Shown one piece after another: positions 23,978 through 32,984 of a stretch of DNA of 64,000 nt. The stretch's first letter is position 1; every line of letters starts with the position of its first letter. Source of the DNA: Bacillus sp. SB49 (lineage in GTDB: Bacteria > Bacillota > Bacilli > Bacillales > Halobacillaceae); contig NZ_CP048117.1 in the NCBI RefSeq assembly GCF_000469135.2, forward strand, positions 2,145,501 to 2,209,500. Reading direction: 5' to 3'. The notes beneath the pieces are model-generated. The model did not search any database. It was not told the origin of the DNA and worked only from the letters and a program-made list of their open reading frames with translations. The translations under genes and the position numbers were made by a program.

Positions 23978-25252
23978 CTATTCTGCATAGTGACCTCCGA
24001 CAAGCCGGCTCCGATGGCGGGCCGTGCCCGCATCGGTCCATGACACGGCCCGCAGCAGCATATCCTGACCGTACCGCTCCCTTATTTCATCCATTACATA
24101 CCCAAGATCCCTTTTCCTGTCCCGGGCGTGCTGAAACAAATCAAGCTGGATGTCCGAGTCTTCCGTTATATTCCCAAGAGAAATGGAAATCTTACGTACG
24201 ACCCCGCCGTTATAATAGCGGCTGAACAAGACGAGACATGCCCGGTAAAGGTCCATCGTAATACTCGTCGGATGCTCGACGGAAACCGACCGGTGGAAAC
24301 CGGACCCGCCTTCCGTTTTGCTGTAGCCGATACCGAGGGAAATCGTTCGTCCCGCATGCCCTTTCCGCCGGGCGCGACGGGCGACTTCCTCGCACATCTC
24401 CAAGATGACGTACTTAACATCCTCGGGCTTATGATAATCCCTCAAGAGAATCTGACTCTTCCCGTAGCTGACCTGCCCCTGGATGATCGGTGCCCCGGGA
24501 TCGGACAGATCGACACCGTTTGCATGGTAAAAAAATTGATTGCCCATGACCCCGAACGCTTTCTCCAGCTGTTCCAACGGAAACTTCGCCAGCTGGCCGA
24601 CAGACCAGATCCCCATCCGGTTGAGCCGCCGTTCCAGACGAGGACCGATCCCCCACATCTCGGACAATGGTGCCACCGGCCACAGCTTCTCTCTGAAGTT
24701 GTCATACGTCCAACGGGCAACACCCTTTTTCTTCGCTTCCAGATCCAGGCACAGCTTCGCAAGCAGCATGTTCGGACCGATGCCGATCGCTGCATCCAGA
24801 TGGAACGTTTCCTTCAGCTCATCTATAATCATTTGGGCAGTTTCTTCCGGATTGCTGAATCTCCCTTCTCCGTTCCCCACTTCAAGAAAGCTTTCATCGA
24901 CGCTGTAGGTGTGGATCTTCTCTTTCGGCACGAATTTATGGAACAAATCCGTCACTTGCGTGGAAATCTCTAAATAGGTTTTCATTTGAGCGGAGACGAT
25001 GACGATTTCCGGAACGGAGGGAATTTCGAACAGGCGGCTGCCTGTTCGGATGCCGTACTTCTCCTTCATAGCGGGCGTCGCCGCCAGAACGACACTTCCC
25101 CTGCGCTCCATATCTGCAACGACCGCGAGCGGACATATCAGCGGGTCGAGTCCCCGCGCGACAGCCGCGCAGCTGGCATAGAAACTCTTCATATCGACAC
25201 AGAGGATCCCCCGGTCTGGATAACTACCGTAATCGATGTTCGGATTTTTCAT
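23978..25252 (-). CDS. yqjW: Y-family DNA polymerase, UvrX/YqjW type
   Basis: Error-prone translesion polymerase of the SOS response. 424 residues. Catalytic acidic residues appear in ILCVDMKSFYASC and IHTYSVDESFLEV; the palm/fingers region has LAATPAMKEKYGIRTG, the thumb IGPNMLLAKLCLDLEAKK, the helix-hairpin-helix GIGPRLERRLNRMGI, and a clamp-binding motif QLDLFQ near the C-terminus. The start is ATG 25252, with GGAGGAG upstream. A LexA box is centred 42 bases upstream. It is one of two Y-family polymerases in the window. Confidence 0.92.
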   Translation of the reverse strand: MKNPNIDYGSYPDRGILCVDMKSFYASCAAVARGLDPLICPLAVVADMERRGSVVLAATPAMKEKYGIRTGSRLFEIPSVPEIVIVSAQMKTYLEISTQVTDLFHKFVPKEKIHTYSVDESFLEVGNGEGRFSNPEETAQMIIDELKETFHLDAAIGIGPNMLLAKLCLDLEAKKKGVARWTYDNFREKLWPVAPLSEMWGIGPRLERRLNRMGIWSVGQLAKFPLEQLEKAFGVMGNQFFYHANGVDLSDPGAPIIQGQVSYGKSQILLRDYHKPEDVKYVILEMCEEVARRARRKGHAGRTISLGIGYSKTEGGSGFHRSVSVEHPTSITMDLYRACLVLFSRYYNGGVVRKISISLGNITEDSDIQLDLFQHARDRKRDLGYVMDEIRERYGQDMLLRAVSWTDAGTARHRSRLVGGHYAE

Positions 25253-25286
25253 ACCTGCTCCTCCTTTTCCTCTACATACTATTATG

Positions 25287-25300
25287 CGAATATATGTTCG
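25287..25300 (-). promoter_or_regulatory. LexA (DinR) SOS box of yqjW
   Basis: On the minus strand CGAACATATATTCG matches the Bacillus SOS palindrome CGAACATATGTTCG at 13 of 14 positions. It lies between the upstream terminator and the gene start. Confidence 0.85.
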
Positions 25301-25343
25301 CATTTGCAAGTGGCAATTACTGTTAGAGGAAAACTGACAAAAA

Positions 25344-25383
25344 AGAAAAAGTCCCCTTTCCTGCAGAAGGATAAGGGGGACCT
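25344..25383 (-). terminator. terminator after the 59-residue membrane protein gene
   Basis: GTCCCCTT/AAGGGGGAC stem with one bulged G, followed on the minus strand by TTTTTCTTTTTT, 14 bases after the stop. Confidence 0.75.
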
Positions 25384-25396
25384 TTATGAGAAACCA

Positions 25397-25576
25397 TTAC
25401 TTTTCCCGGCTTCTATGTACCTTTTCTGCCCGGGCCACGCTCAAAAACGCTGCGATTTGAGCAAGCACAAGGTAAAAGACAAAATACTCACTGGAAAGGA
25501 CGGCAGATAAAACAGAAAGAAGACTGAAAAGGGACGCCGCACAAAATCCCGTCTTCTTATCTATCCCTTCAGCCAT
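25397..25576 (-). CDS. 59-residue membrane protein, translationally coupled
   Basis: Two hydrophobic helices (FCAASLFSLLSVLSAVL and YFVFYLVLAQIAAFLSVA) and a basic C-terminal tail KVHRSREK. Its ATG lies inside the last codons of the 68-residue membrane gene (8-base overlap) and there is no Shine-Dalgarno of its own, so translation should depend on the gene in front. A terminator follows. Not recognised; real because of the coupling, composition and terminator. Confidence 0.6.
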   Translation of the reverse strand: MAEGIDKKTGFCAASLFSLLSVLSAVLSSEYFVFYLVLAQIAAFLSVARAEKVHRSREK

Positions 25577-25775
25577 AGTGACCGATCCACTTAAGCAAAA
25601 GCACCCCGACGCATGTGACGACCGCCCCCACTGAAAATACGAGCAGCATCACCCGCTTGCTCCTCGTTTCCCACCAGGCTAACCCGGCGGTGGCGGCGGT
25701 GAAGAGCATGCCGAAAAGAAACGAAGCAAATGGACTTGTCGGAATAATCCAATCGTACCAATGAACAACTCCCAT
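25569..25775 (-). CDS. 68-residue membrane protein
   Basis: Two hydrophobic helices (about residues 16-34 and 43-62) joined by a basic turn ETRSKR; begins MGVVHWYDWIIPTSPF. The ATG has GGAGGTTGAATCG upstream, a strong ribosome site. Its stop overlaps the start of the 59-residue gene by 8 bases. The pair may form a small hetero-oligomeric membrane complex; this is inference from coupling only. No family recognised. Confidence 0.65.
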   Translation of the reverse strand: MGVVHWYDWIIPTSPFASFLFGMLFTAATAGLAWWETRSKRVMLLVFSVGAVVTCVGVLLLKWIGHYG

Positions 25776-25833
25776 CGATTCAACCTCCTGCCATCAATCG
25801 TACCGATACTGCTCCTTACAATCATATACCTGC

Positions 25834-25986
25834 TTAGAGAAGCGAAACCGTGAGGACCGCAGCAGATAAAGTACCTACAGCTGTAAGAATGATGATTTTA
25901 CGGTGACCCTGCCTGTCCGAAGGTTTGAGCAGCTCTTTTATTGCTGCTGCCCATATCCAGATAGATGCGATAGCAATCATCCCCAT
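25834..25986 (-). CDS. 50-residue membrane protein
   Basis: Two short hydrophobic helices (GMIAIASIWIWAAA and KIIILTAVGTLSAAVLTVS) separated by a charged, basic loop LKPSDRQGHRK. The start is ATG 25986, with GGATGGAGAG upstream. It begins 27 bases after the LolA-like lipoprotein gene on the same strand, with no terminator between, so it may be the fourth gene of the response regulator-kinase-lipoprotein unit. Not recognised. Confidence 0.55.
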   Translation of the reverse strand: MGMIAIASIWIWAAAIKELLKPSDRQGHRKIIILTAVGTLSAAVLTVSLL

Positions 25987-26013
25987 ATTTACTCTCCATC
26001 CTTTCCTCGACCG

Positions 26014-27081
26014 TCATTCCAACGCCTCGGCAATGGCAAATATTTCTTCCTTTGTCAGCTCCGGATCTTCCACAAGGAGCGAATACCGAAGTCCACCTTC
26101 TTCCCAAAGGAGGTTTGTAATGACATCTTCCGTAAAGACGCCCTTCGTCCCTCGGACTTCCACTATTTCTTCCCCGCTGAAACCGGCAGAAAGGTTGTCT
26201 TCCGGAGCTTCAAAAGAAGTCAGTGTGAACTGCCCGTATCCATCTTTGCTATAGGATTGATTCACCTCGGTACGCTTTAGCTCTTTGCTGGAGAAACGAT
26301 CAACAGCTGTTAATTCATAGGCCTCATCCTTGACCTTCAAAACAGGCTGACCGTAGATTTCCTCTGCCTCTTCAAGAGACGTCTCCTCCGTTAAACCGAG
26401 ATCATCCATCTCTTTCACCTCGACACCCTGAGGAAGGTCCATCGTAAAGGTACGGTCGTCGAAGGAAGGGTCCACATCCAATTCCGTCACCGTATATTCC
26501 GTCTTAAGATCCTCACTATGGGCGACCATTTTGATAATGATCCAATGCTTATCGGAAATCCAATACTCCTCGTTCCCGCGGAATCCCCCGTCCTCTTTCG
26601 GCACGGCTTTGATATGGTACGTTCCAAATCCGTTCACTTCTTCCTCCCCAATGAGCTCGACGTCATGGGTTTTCCTTGTCTCTTGAAGCATTTGCTGCAG
26701 CTGCTCCCGTTGAGACTCCCCGGAAAGCATTTGTTCTGTCCCGGGACTGTCTATGGTGAATGCTTCTCCCTGCTCTTCCGAATAAAACATAGTTGTCTTC
26801 CCATCATTCAACGACTGGACAGCACCACCCTCCGTATCTGCGATGACCTTGATCCGATTATTAGCAACATCCGACCACTGTTCCATTGTAGAGCGGTCAA
26901 TGGTATCGTCTCCTTTTTGGACATCCATCTCCATTTTCATATAATAGCGATCCAACTGATCTTCTTTTTCGACCGCATTTGCTACAATCTGATCCGGCGA
27001 GTACGCTCCGCCCGACTCAGCGGAGCAAGCCGATACGAGACACACACCTGCTGTAATGACTCCAATTAACCACTTCCTCAC
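26014..27081 (-). CDS. LolA-like lipoprotein
   Basis: 355 residues. Signal peptide with a lipobox (LVSAC; Cys at about residue 19), so it is anchored on the outer face of the membrane. Residues about 30-220 resemble the LolA/LppX beta half-barrel (repeated YxMKMEMDVQ, TEYTVTELDVDPSFDDRTF), and the C-terminal 120 residues look like the DUF4367 region of Bacillus envelope and sporulation lipoproteins (YdcC-like). The GTG start follows GAGAGGG, and it starts 2 bases after the kinase stop. Probable role: sensing or maintaining envelope lipids or stress together with the two-component pair. Confidence 0.75.
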   Translation of the reverse strand: MRKWLIGVITAGVCLVSACSAESGGAYSPDQIVANAVEKEDQLDRYYMKMEMDVQKGDDTIDRSTMEQWSDVANNRIKVIADTEGGAVQSLNDGKTTMFYSEEQGEAFTIDSPGTEQMLSGESQREQLQQMLQETRKTHDVELIGEEEVNGFGTYHIKAVPKEDGGFRGNEEYWISDKHWIIIKMVAHSEDLKTEYTVTELDVDPSFDDRTFTMDLPQGVEVKEMDDLGLTEETSLEEAEEIYGQPVLKVKDEAYELTAVDRFSSKELKRTEVNQSYSKDGYGQFTLTSFEAPEDNLSAGFSGEEIVEVRGTKGVFTEDVITNLLWEEGGLRYSLLVEDPELTKEEIFAIAEALE

Positions 27082-27083
27082 GT

Positions 27084-28553
27084 TTAACCCTCTCCTTCAT
27101 GTACTTGATTGAACAACATAGCAATGATCATCCCGCGCCCGGGCACGGACCAAAGCTTCATCTCTCCTTCATGGCTTTCCGCAATCATATGGGCGATGCT
27201 TAATCCAAGCCCCGATTGTTTGCCGTCATCCGACGTCCGGGAAGCTTCTCCTTGATAAAATGGCTTGAGTACCGATTCCAGCTGCTGTTCCGCAATCGCC
27301 GGCCCTTCATTCTGTACAAGCAAGAGCGCTCGGCCCTTTCTTTCCTGGAACATCTCTTCTGCTGCCTCCGGGAAAACCCACCCGGGCAGCGGCTCCTTTT
27401 CGCCAAGGACGGCGGCAAAAATGGTTTTTCCCTCCGGCGTATAGCGCAGGGCATTGCTCATAAGATTATCGAGGTAACGAATCATTTCCCTGGCGCTCAT
27501 CCGCACCGTTCCTTCGATTCTCTCTTCTTTTAGAAACAGGACTCCTCGGGCACGGGCCATCTCATCGTAGCCCTCAAACAACATATCAAAGAATTCTTCT
27601 GCATCCACTTCAGGCCGCTCCATCTCATAGCTGCTGGACTGAAACTTGGCGAATGTCGTCAAATCCTCAATCAGACCTTTCAAGTGATTGGATTTACCTG
27701 CGAGGATCTGCAGGTATTCTTTCCTTTCCTGTTCCGTCAACCCTTCTCCCTGCAGAGCCTCCGCATAGGTCTGTAAAGATGTCAGGGGCGTCTTAATATC
27801 GTGGGAGAAAGAAGCCATCATGAGCTGCTTTTCTTCCTGCTCCCGGACGGTTTCTCTGTTGGCCGCTTCCACCTGCTCCTGCATGCTTTCGAAATGAGTC
27901 ATTAACTGGCCGAGCTCATCCTTCTTCTTATCCGGGAAACGCACCGTCGTCTGGTAATCTGCAAAGCGGTCCATACCAGAAATTAAACGCTTTAAGGGAA
28001 GGTTCCACTTGCGGTGCAGCATCCAAAGCACCCCGGAGTAAATGAGTAGAAATAAAACCCCGGATAATGCAAGAATACCGATGCGCCTGTTCTTCACACC
28101 TTCCACCCATTCCGAACGGTCGATCCGGATGTCATAGATCCCTTTTATCTCCCCGTCAACGAATACCGGCTTTTTTACGGAAAGGGACTGAAAAGATAAG
28201 TCATAGTGATAAAGACCCTGCAGCAGCGATTGACGGGGCTCGATCCGTAAATCATTGGATTCAGAATTATAGACCATCAACCCATCCGATCGAAACAGCT
28301 TAACGGCTACGTCGGAATCATTCGTCACCGCTTCCCATTCTCGATTAAATTCTTCGCGTGGTCTGCGCTCATACCAGTCCACGGACTGTAATGATGCTTC
28401 CAGTTCATGGATACGCTCTGTTAACTCAAACGTATCCGCCACCCTTTTCTCATGGTTCCATTCCTGCACCCAGAGAAAAAAGCCATACGCGCCGGCGAGC
28501 GGGAGGATCATGACGAGCAGATAGGTAATCATCAGCCATGTCCTTATTTTCAT
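27084..28553 (-). CDS. sensor histidine kinase (HisKA type, HAMP-containing)
   Basis: 489 residues. Transmembrane helix about 8-28, an extracytoplasmic domain about 30-155, a second helix about 157-178, a HAMP region about 180-230, and a HisKA domain with His in ASFSHDIKTPLTSLQTYAEA. The ATPase has the N box YLDNLMSNALRYTPEG and the G2 box SGLGLSIAHMIAESH. The start ATG 28553 overlaps the response-regulator stop (ATGA). The stimulus is unknown; the coupled LolA-like lipoprotein suggests an envelope signal. Confidence 0.88.
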   Translation of the reverse strand: MKIRTWLMITYLLVMILPLAGAYGFFLWVQEWNHEKRVADTFELTERIHELEASLQSVDWYERRPREEFNREWEAVTNDSDVAVKLFRSDGLMVYNSESNDLRIEPRQSLLQGLYHYDLSFQSLSVKKPVFVDGEIKGIYDIRIDRSEWVEGVKNRRIGILALSGVLFLLIYSGVLWMLHRKWNLPLKRLISGMDRFADYQTTVRFPDKKKDELGQLMTHFESMQEQVEAANRETVREQEEKQLMMASFSHDIKTPLTSLQTYAEALQGEGLTEQERKEYLQILAGKSNHLKGLIEDLTTFAKFQSSSYEMERPEVDAEEFFDMLFEGYDEMARARGVLFLKEERIEGTVRMSAREMIRYLDNLMSNALRYTPEGKTIFAAVLGEKEPLPGWVFPEAAEEMFQERKGRALLLVQNEGPAIAEQQLESVLKPFYQGEASRTSDDGKQSGLGLSIAHMIAESHEGEMKLWSVPGRGMIIAMLFNQVHEGEG

Positions 28554-29254
28554 GAGAGGACTTCCCCGATAAAACGATAGCCGGTTCCCCAGACGGTCTC
28601 GATCCATATCGGTTCTTTGACATTTTCCCCGAGCTTATTTCGAAGACTCTTGATATGGACATTGATCGTGTTATTACCATTAAGCTCCACCTCTCCCCAG
28701 ATGTGTTCGTACAGTTCCGCTTTGGTGAAGGTACGAAGCGGATGTTGAATGAACAACCGGAGCATCGCGAACTCCTTAGCCGTCAGCATAACTTCCTTCC
28801 CTGCCACTTTCACCGTCCTCTTCTCCACATCCACTGCAAGCTCACCGGAGTACAAACACTCCCGTGACAGTTCCTGTTCCGGGTTTCTGTAGCGGTCATA
28901 CCTGCGCAAATGGGACTGGACTCTGGCTGTAAGTTCCATCAGACTGAAGGGTTTGGTAACATAATCATCCGCACCGAGGTCGAGGCCTTTGATTTTCGAT
29001 TCTTCTTCCTGCCTGGCACTGATGATTACAATCGGCAGATCGCTTTTCAGACGGATGTTTCTGCAAAGGCTGTATCCGTCCATTTCCGGAAGCATCAAAT
29101 CGACCAGTATCAAATCATACGCCTTATCGTGAAAATCCTCCCATCCCTCCTGTCCAGTCGAAGCCCATGTCACCTCCATCCCCTGCCGTGTGAAATGGTC
29201 CTTTACGATTCTCGCAATTTCTTTGTCATCTTCTACCAGTAAAATAGCAGCCAT
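28550..29254 (-). CDS. OmpR-family response regulator
   Basis: 234 residues. The receiver domain has the acidic pair in LLVEDDKEIARI, phospho-Asp in LILVDLMLPEMDG and Lys in YVTKPFSLMEL. The winged-helix output domain (about 130-234) has KEVMLTAKEFAMLRLF and INVHIKSLRNKLGE ... IWIETVWGTGYRF. The start ATG 29254 follows AGGAAGGGG. It leads the unit RR-HK-lipoprotein-small membrane protein. No orthologue name assigned. Confidence 0.9.
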   Translation of the reverse strand: MAAILLVEDDKEIARIVKDHFTRQGMEVTWASTGQEGWEDFHDKAYDLILVDLMLPEMDGYSLCRNIRLKSDLPIVIISARQEEESKIKGLDLGADDYVTKPFSLMELTARVQSHLRRYDRYRNPEQELSRECLYSGELAVDVEKRTVKVAGKEVMLTAKEFAMLRLFIQHPLRTFTKAELYEHIWGEVELNGNNTINVHIKSLRNKLGENVKEPIWIETVWGTGYRFIGEVLS

Positions 29255-29371
29255 TCTGTTCCCCTTCCTGACACTTTCATTGTAGACACGAATCCGGTAC
29301 ACGCACCCGATTTAATAAATCCTTTATTTTATCCTTCTTCAGCTTCTGAAACGAACGAATGGAATAACAAG

Positions 29372-29414
29372 AAAAAAGCTCCCGCCCCTCCGCTGCAAAC
29401 GGAAGAGAGGAAGC
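29372..29414 (-). terminator. terminator after yqjQ
   Basis: A 15-bp stem with several G-U pairs and one mismatch, followed on the minus strand by six T, directly after the yqjQ stop codon. Confidence 0.8.
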
Positions 29415-29416
29415 CA

Positions 29417-30211
29417 TTATTTCTTCTCAAACTGCTTTTTCATCACTTTCTCGATCGTTCCCGGTGACAGTGCATAGAGTTTGCTTCCTGCATTCATCCA
29501 GGCAGGCATATTAATTTCCCGGCATTTGGTAAACAAGTGGTCGACGACGGTTCTAGCGACATGGTTGGGGTCAAGCATCATTTGTTCGACCGCCTTCTGG
29601 TAGGTACCCGCCGGATCCGCCTGTTCGAAGAAGTTGGTCTGGACAGGTCCAAGATTGACGGAAGTGACGAACACTCCCTTCGGTTCCACCTCCATGCGCA
29701 GCGCATTCGTAAAGCCAAGCACAGCATGCTTTGTCGCTGCGTAGACCGACGATTTCGGTGTCGCCATTTTCCCAGCCTGGGAAGCGATGTTGACGATATG
29801 CCCCTCCCCTTTTTGAAGGAAATGAGGCAGCAGCTGATGGGTAGAACGGAACAAGGAAGTCACATTTACCGCAACCATCCGTTCAATATCCTTCCACTTC
29901 GCCTGTTCCACCAGATCGAAAACGGCCATCCCTGCATTGTTTACCAGTGCATCGATCGATCCATGGTCATAGCAGATCTGGTCGATGACATCTTTCCACT
30001 CGGCATCCATCGATAAATCTGCCGTATACCACGGGCATTCGATAGAGAAAGATTCCTCAATCTTCTCAGCAATGATCCGAAGTTTGTCGGTTGACCGGGC
30101 GACAAGAATTGGTACGCCCCCCTGCATGGCCGTATGGATCGCTATGTATTGGCCGATGCCGCTGGAAGCTCCGGTTATCAGCACTTTCTTTCCTTTTACA
30201 AGTTCATTCAC
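29417..30211 (-). CDS. yqjQ: short-chain dehydrogenase/reductase (YqjQ)
   Basis: Classical SDR of 264 residues with the cofactor motif VLITGASSGIGQYIA, NNAG in ALVNNAGMAVFD, and the catalytic Ser-Tyr-Lys in NIASQAGKMATPKSSVYAATKHA. An Arg-rich start of the second strand (VARSTDKL) suggests NADP. The start is GTG, with GGAGG 9 bases upstream. It begins 4 bases after the yqjP stop, and the yqjP-yqjQ pair is also found in B. subtilis. Substrate unknown. Confidence 0.88.
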   Translation of the reverse strand: MNELVKGKKVLITGASSGIGQYIAIHTAMQGGVPILVARSTDKLRIIAEKIEESFSIECPWYTADLSMDAEWKDVIDQICYDHGSIDALVNNAGMAVFDLVEQAKWKDIERMVAVNVTSLFRSTHQLLPHFLQKGEGHIVNIASQAGKMATPKSSVYAATKHAVLGFTNALRMEVEPKGVFVTSVNLGPVQTNFFEQADPAGTYQKAVEQMMLDPNHVARTVVDHLFTKCREINMPAWMNAGSKLYALSPGTIEKVMKKQFEKK

Positions 30212-30215
30212 AAGA

Positions 30216-31181
30216 TCATTCCTCCACTACATATCGTTTTCGTCCTTCTGTTACCTGTGTCTTGACGTCTCCATGATGCTCCAAATAATCGAGCTGGCCA
30301 ATACTCTCCGACATCGTAAGCCCGAGCTGGGATTCCACATGTTTCGGAAACAGCCGTTCACACACTTCATATGCCGTAAGCGGTACTTCCCTTACCATTT
30401 CTTTCACCTTTCGTGCTCGTTTCTCCTGCTTTTCCAGCCTCTCTTTGATCAAAGGGGCGTGACCGTCAAAGATCTTCCCATGCCCCGGGTAAATGGAAGT
30501 AATAGGAAGATCAAGCAGTCGCTCCAACGATTCCCTGTACTGCAGAAGTGGACGAGGACGTGGATCCCCGTCACAGAAACCCGGCTCAAGCAGAGGATTG
30601 GAGGAAATGTGAGACAAAAGAAGATCGCCGCCGATGAACGCCCCGTCTGCTTCCCGTAAGAAAGAAAGATGACTCTGGGCATGCCCCGGTGTCTCTAATG
30701 CCTTCCAATTGTCATGACCAGGAAGCGTATCCCCCTCCTGCAGAGTGCCGGTTAACGTGCCGCGGGCGGACCATTTCAAGGATTTACGCAGCCCTTTAAG
30801 CATCGGTAAAAACCTCTCCGGAACGCCGGATTCTATATACATAGCTTTGAAAAACCTCTCATAACGCTGCAAGTAGTCTTCCTCACGCTCCAGCCAAGGC
30901 TTAAGTTTAGGGTGTGCTATAATGGAGTCGAGTTTCGGAAAGCGCTCGATGAGCCCCATATGGTCCGGGTGGTGATGGGTGAGGATGACCTGCTCGATAT
31001 CCTCCGGTGCATATCCCAACTCTTTGAGCCGCTCTTTCAAAACCGTCCAGGCCTCTTCCGTTTTCACACCCGCATCTACGAGTGACAAGCGGTCTCCTTT
31101 CAATAAATATATGTGTACATCACCGACCGCATAAGGCGTAGGTAAAGTGATTTGTGAAATGGTATCTTTTAACGTACGCAT
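30216..31181 (-). CDS. yqjP: metallo-beta-lactamase-fold hydrolase (YqjP)
   Basis: 321 residues. Zinc ligands of the glyoxalase II-like branch: THHHPDHMGL (HxHxDH), His in ALETPGHAQSHLSF, Asp in AFIGGDLLL and His in IYPGHGKIF. A C-terminal winged-helix-like tail (about 240-321) with YEVCERLFPKHVES is typical of YqjP/LACTB2-like proteins. Same unit as yqjQ. Likely a thioester hydrolase or RNase-like MBL enzyme; the substrate is not decidable. Confidence 0.87.
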   Translation of the reverse strand: MRTLKDTISQITLPTPYAVGDVHIYLLKGDRLSLVDAGVKTEEAWTVLKERLKELGYAPEDIEQVILTHHHPDHMGLIERFPKLDSIIAHPKLKPWLEREEDYLQRYERFFKAMYIESGVPERFLPMLKGLRKSLKWSARGTLTGTLQEGDTLPGHDNWKALETPGHAQSHLSFLREADGAFIGGDLLLSHISSNPLLEPGFCDGDPRPRPLLQYRESLERLLDLPITSIYPGHGKIFDGHAPLIKERLEKQEKRARKVKEMVREVPLTAYEVCERLFPKHVESQLGLTMSESIGQLDYLEHHGDVKTQVTEGRKRYVVEE

Positions 31182-31396
31182 ATCAAACCCCTCCTAACTG
31201 AATCATCATTCATTTCTATTGTAGCATGTTTATGTATATTTTTCCCTTGTGTAACAATTCGTAATACTTCTTGAACTCAAAATGTTTTTTCTAGTGGCAC
31301 TTTTTCCAAATGCCTTCAAATACAAATAATTATTTTATATACTTTAACGCGTTATCGTAAATAAATAATACCACAGTAAAAAGTAGGAGGAAAAAA

Positions 31397-32926
31397 ATGG
31401 ACCAAACAGAAAAGAAAGGGCTTACGATGCGGATGCTTGACGGAATCGAGCGGATCGGCAACAAACTCCCTCACCCTGTCACATTGTTCGCAATTTTTGC
31501 ATTGTTAGTCATCATCGCTTCGTGGATCTTCTCTTCCATGAACGTGGAAGTGGAAGATCCGGCAACAGGAGAAACGCTTCAAGTCGTCAACCTGCTGTCA
31601 GGCGATGGGATTCAATATATATTTGACAGCATGGTGGAGAACTTTGTAGGTTTCGCTCCGCTCGGAACCGTCCTTGTCACGATGCTTGGAATCGGTATCG
31701 CGGAACGGTCCGGACTTATAAGTGCCATGCTTCGTGGTCTCGTCACATCGGTACCGCGGTCTTTGATGACGGCTGCTCTCGTTTTTGGAGGAATCATGTC
31801 GAGCATGGCAGCGGACGCCGGGTATGTCGTTTTGACACCGCTTGGAGCCGTATTGTTCGCAGGTCTTGGACGCCATCCCCTTGCAGGACTGGCAGCTGCG
31901 TTCGCCGGTGTATCTGCCGGGTTCAGCGCCAACCTGCTCTTGACATCCCTTGATCCACTGCTCGGTGACCTTACTATTCAGGCGGCAGCTACGATCGATC
32001 CTGAATACGCAGACACCATTCTTTATACGATGAACTACTACTTCATGATCGCTTCCGTATTCGTCCTGACAATAATCGGAACAATCGTAACGGACAAGAT
32101 CGTCGAACCGAGGTTAGGAACGTATAAAGGAGACATAGGCGAGGACGAGGCTCAATATGTCACTCCTATCGAGAAAAAAGGAATGCTCGGTGCCCTCATC
32201 GCTTTCATCGTAACGATCGGACTTTTGTCCCTGCTCGTCTTACCATCATGGGGGCCGCTTCGTGATCCTGATGACTTTCTTGCCTCTCCGTTCTTCCAAA
32301 GCCTTGTACCTGTCATTTTGATCATGTTCATCGTACCTGGTTATGTTTATGGACGGATTACGAAAGAAATCAAGAACGACAAAGACGTTGCCAACCAGAT
32401 GTCCGATACGATGGCTTCGATGGGGATGTATATCGTACTCGCTTTCACAGCCGGTCAGTTCGTCGCATATTTCAACCACACCAATCTTGGGAAAGTCATC
32501 GCCGTAAGCGGTGCAGAATTCCTGGATTCTATCGGATTCACAGGAATCGGTTTAATCATTGCCTTCATTTTCGTAGCAGGGTTCATCAACTTGTTTATCG
32601 GAAGTTCTTCTGCCAAATGGGCGATCATGGCTCCCGTCTTCGTTCCGTTAATGATGAACCTCGGATATTCCCCTGAGCTCACGACATTGGCATACCGAAT
32701 TGCTGATTCAACGACAAACATCATCTCTCCGTTGATGCCGTATTTTGCAATCGTCATCGCTTTTGCACAGAAATACGATAAGAAGGTGGGAATCGGAACA
32801 TTGATATCCACCATGCTTCCTTATTCGATTGCTTTCTCCATCATTTGGATCGTCATGCTGCTGATCTGGATGTTCATTCCAGGCGCGGAAATCGGCCCGG
32901 GTGCCGGCATCTATTATAATGGATAA
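31397..32926 (+). CDS. AbgT-family transporter
   Basis: 509 residues with about 11-13 hydrophobic segments. The AbgT family includes p-aminobenzoyl-glutamate importers and sulfonamide exporters. Typical stretches are NKLPHPVTLFAIFAL, LGTVLVTMLGIGIAERSGL, SSMAADAGYVVLTPLGA and GSSSAKWAIMAPVFVPLMM, with the substrate-region IADSTTNIISPLMPYF. AGGAGG stands 8 bases before the ATG. A strong terminator follows. It faces yqjN, an M20 peptidase; AbgT carriers in other bacteria often sit near M20 peptidases that cleave the imported conjugate, so a link is plausible. Confidence 0.88.
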   Translation: MDQTEKKGLTMRMLDGIERIGNKLPHPVTLFAIFALLVIIASWIFSSMNVEVEDPATGETLQVVNLLSGDGIQYIFDSMVENFVGFAPLGTVLVTMLGIGIAERSGLISAMLRGLVTSVPRSLMTAALVFGGIMSSMAADAGYVVLTPLGAVLFAGLGRHPLAGLAAAFAGVSAGFSANLLLTSLDPLLGDLTIQAAATIDPEYADTILYTMNYYFMIASVFVLTIIGTIVTDKIVEPRLGTYKGDIGEDEAQYVTPIEKKGMLGALIAFIVTIGLLSLLVLPSWGPLRDPDDFLASPFFQSLVPVILIMFIVPGYVYGRITKEIKNDKDVANQMSDTMASMGMYIVLAFTAGQFVAYFNHTNLGKVIAVSGAEFLDSIGFTGIGLIIAFIFVAGFINLFIGSSSAKWAIMAPVFVPLMMNLGYSPELTTLAYRIADSTTNIISPLMPYFAIVIAFAQKYDKKVGIGTLISTMLPYSIAFSIIWIVMLLIWMFIPGAEIGPGAGIYYNG

Positions 32927-32940
32927 ACCACAGGAAGAAA

Positions 32941-32970
32941 GCGCCGGAGAATAATCTCCGGCGCTTTTTT
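32941..32970 (+). terminator. terminator after the AbgT gene
   Basis: A perfect 10-bp stem (32941-32950 with 32955-32964), followed by six T; it may also stop yqjN transcripts less efficiently from the other side. Confidence 0.9.
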
Positions 32971-32984
32971 ATTACCTCTATCTA

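Noticed and set aside
24128-24973. 281-codon open frame on the plus strand
   Set aside because: Antisense to yqjW, which carries all polymerase motifs.
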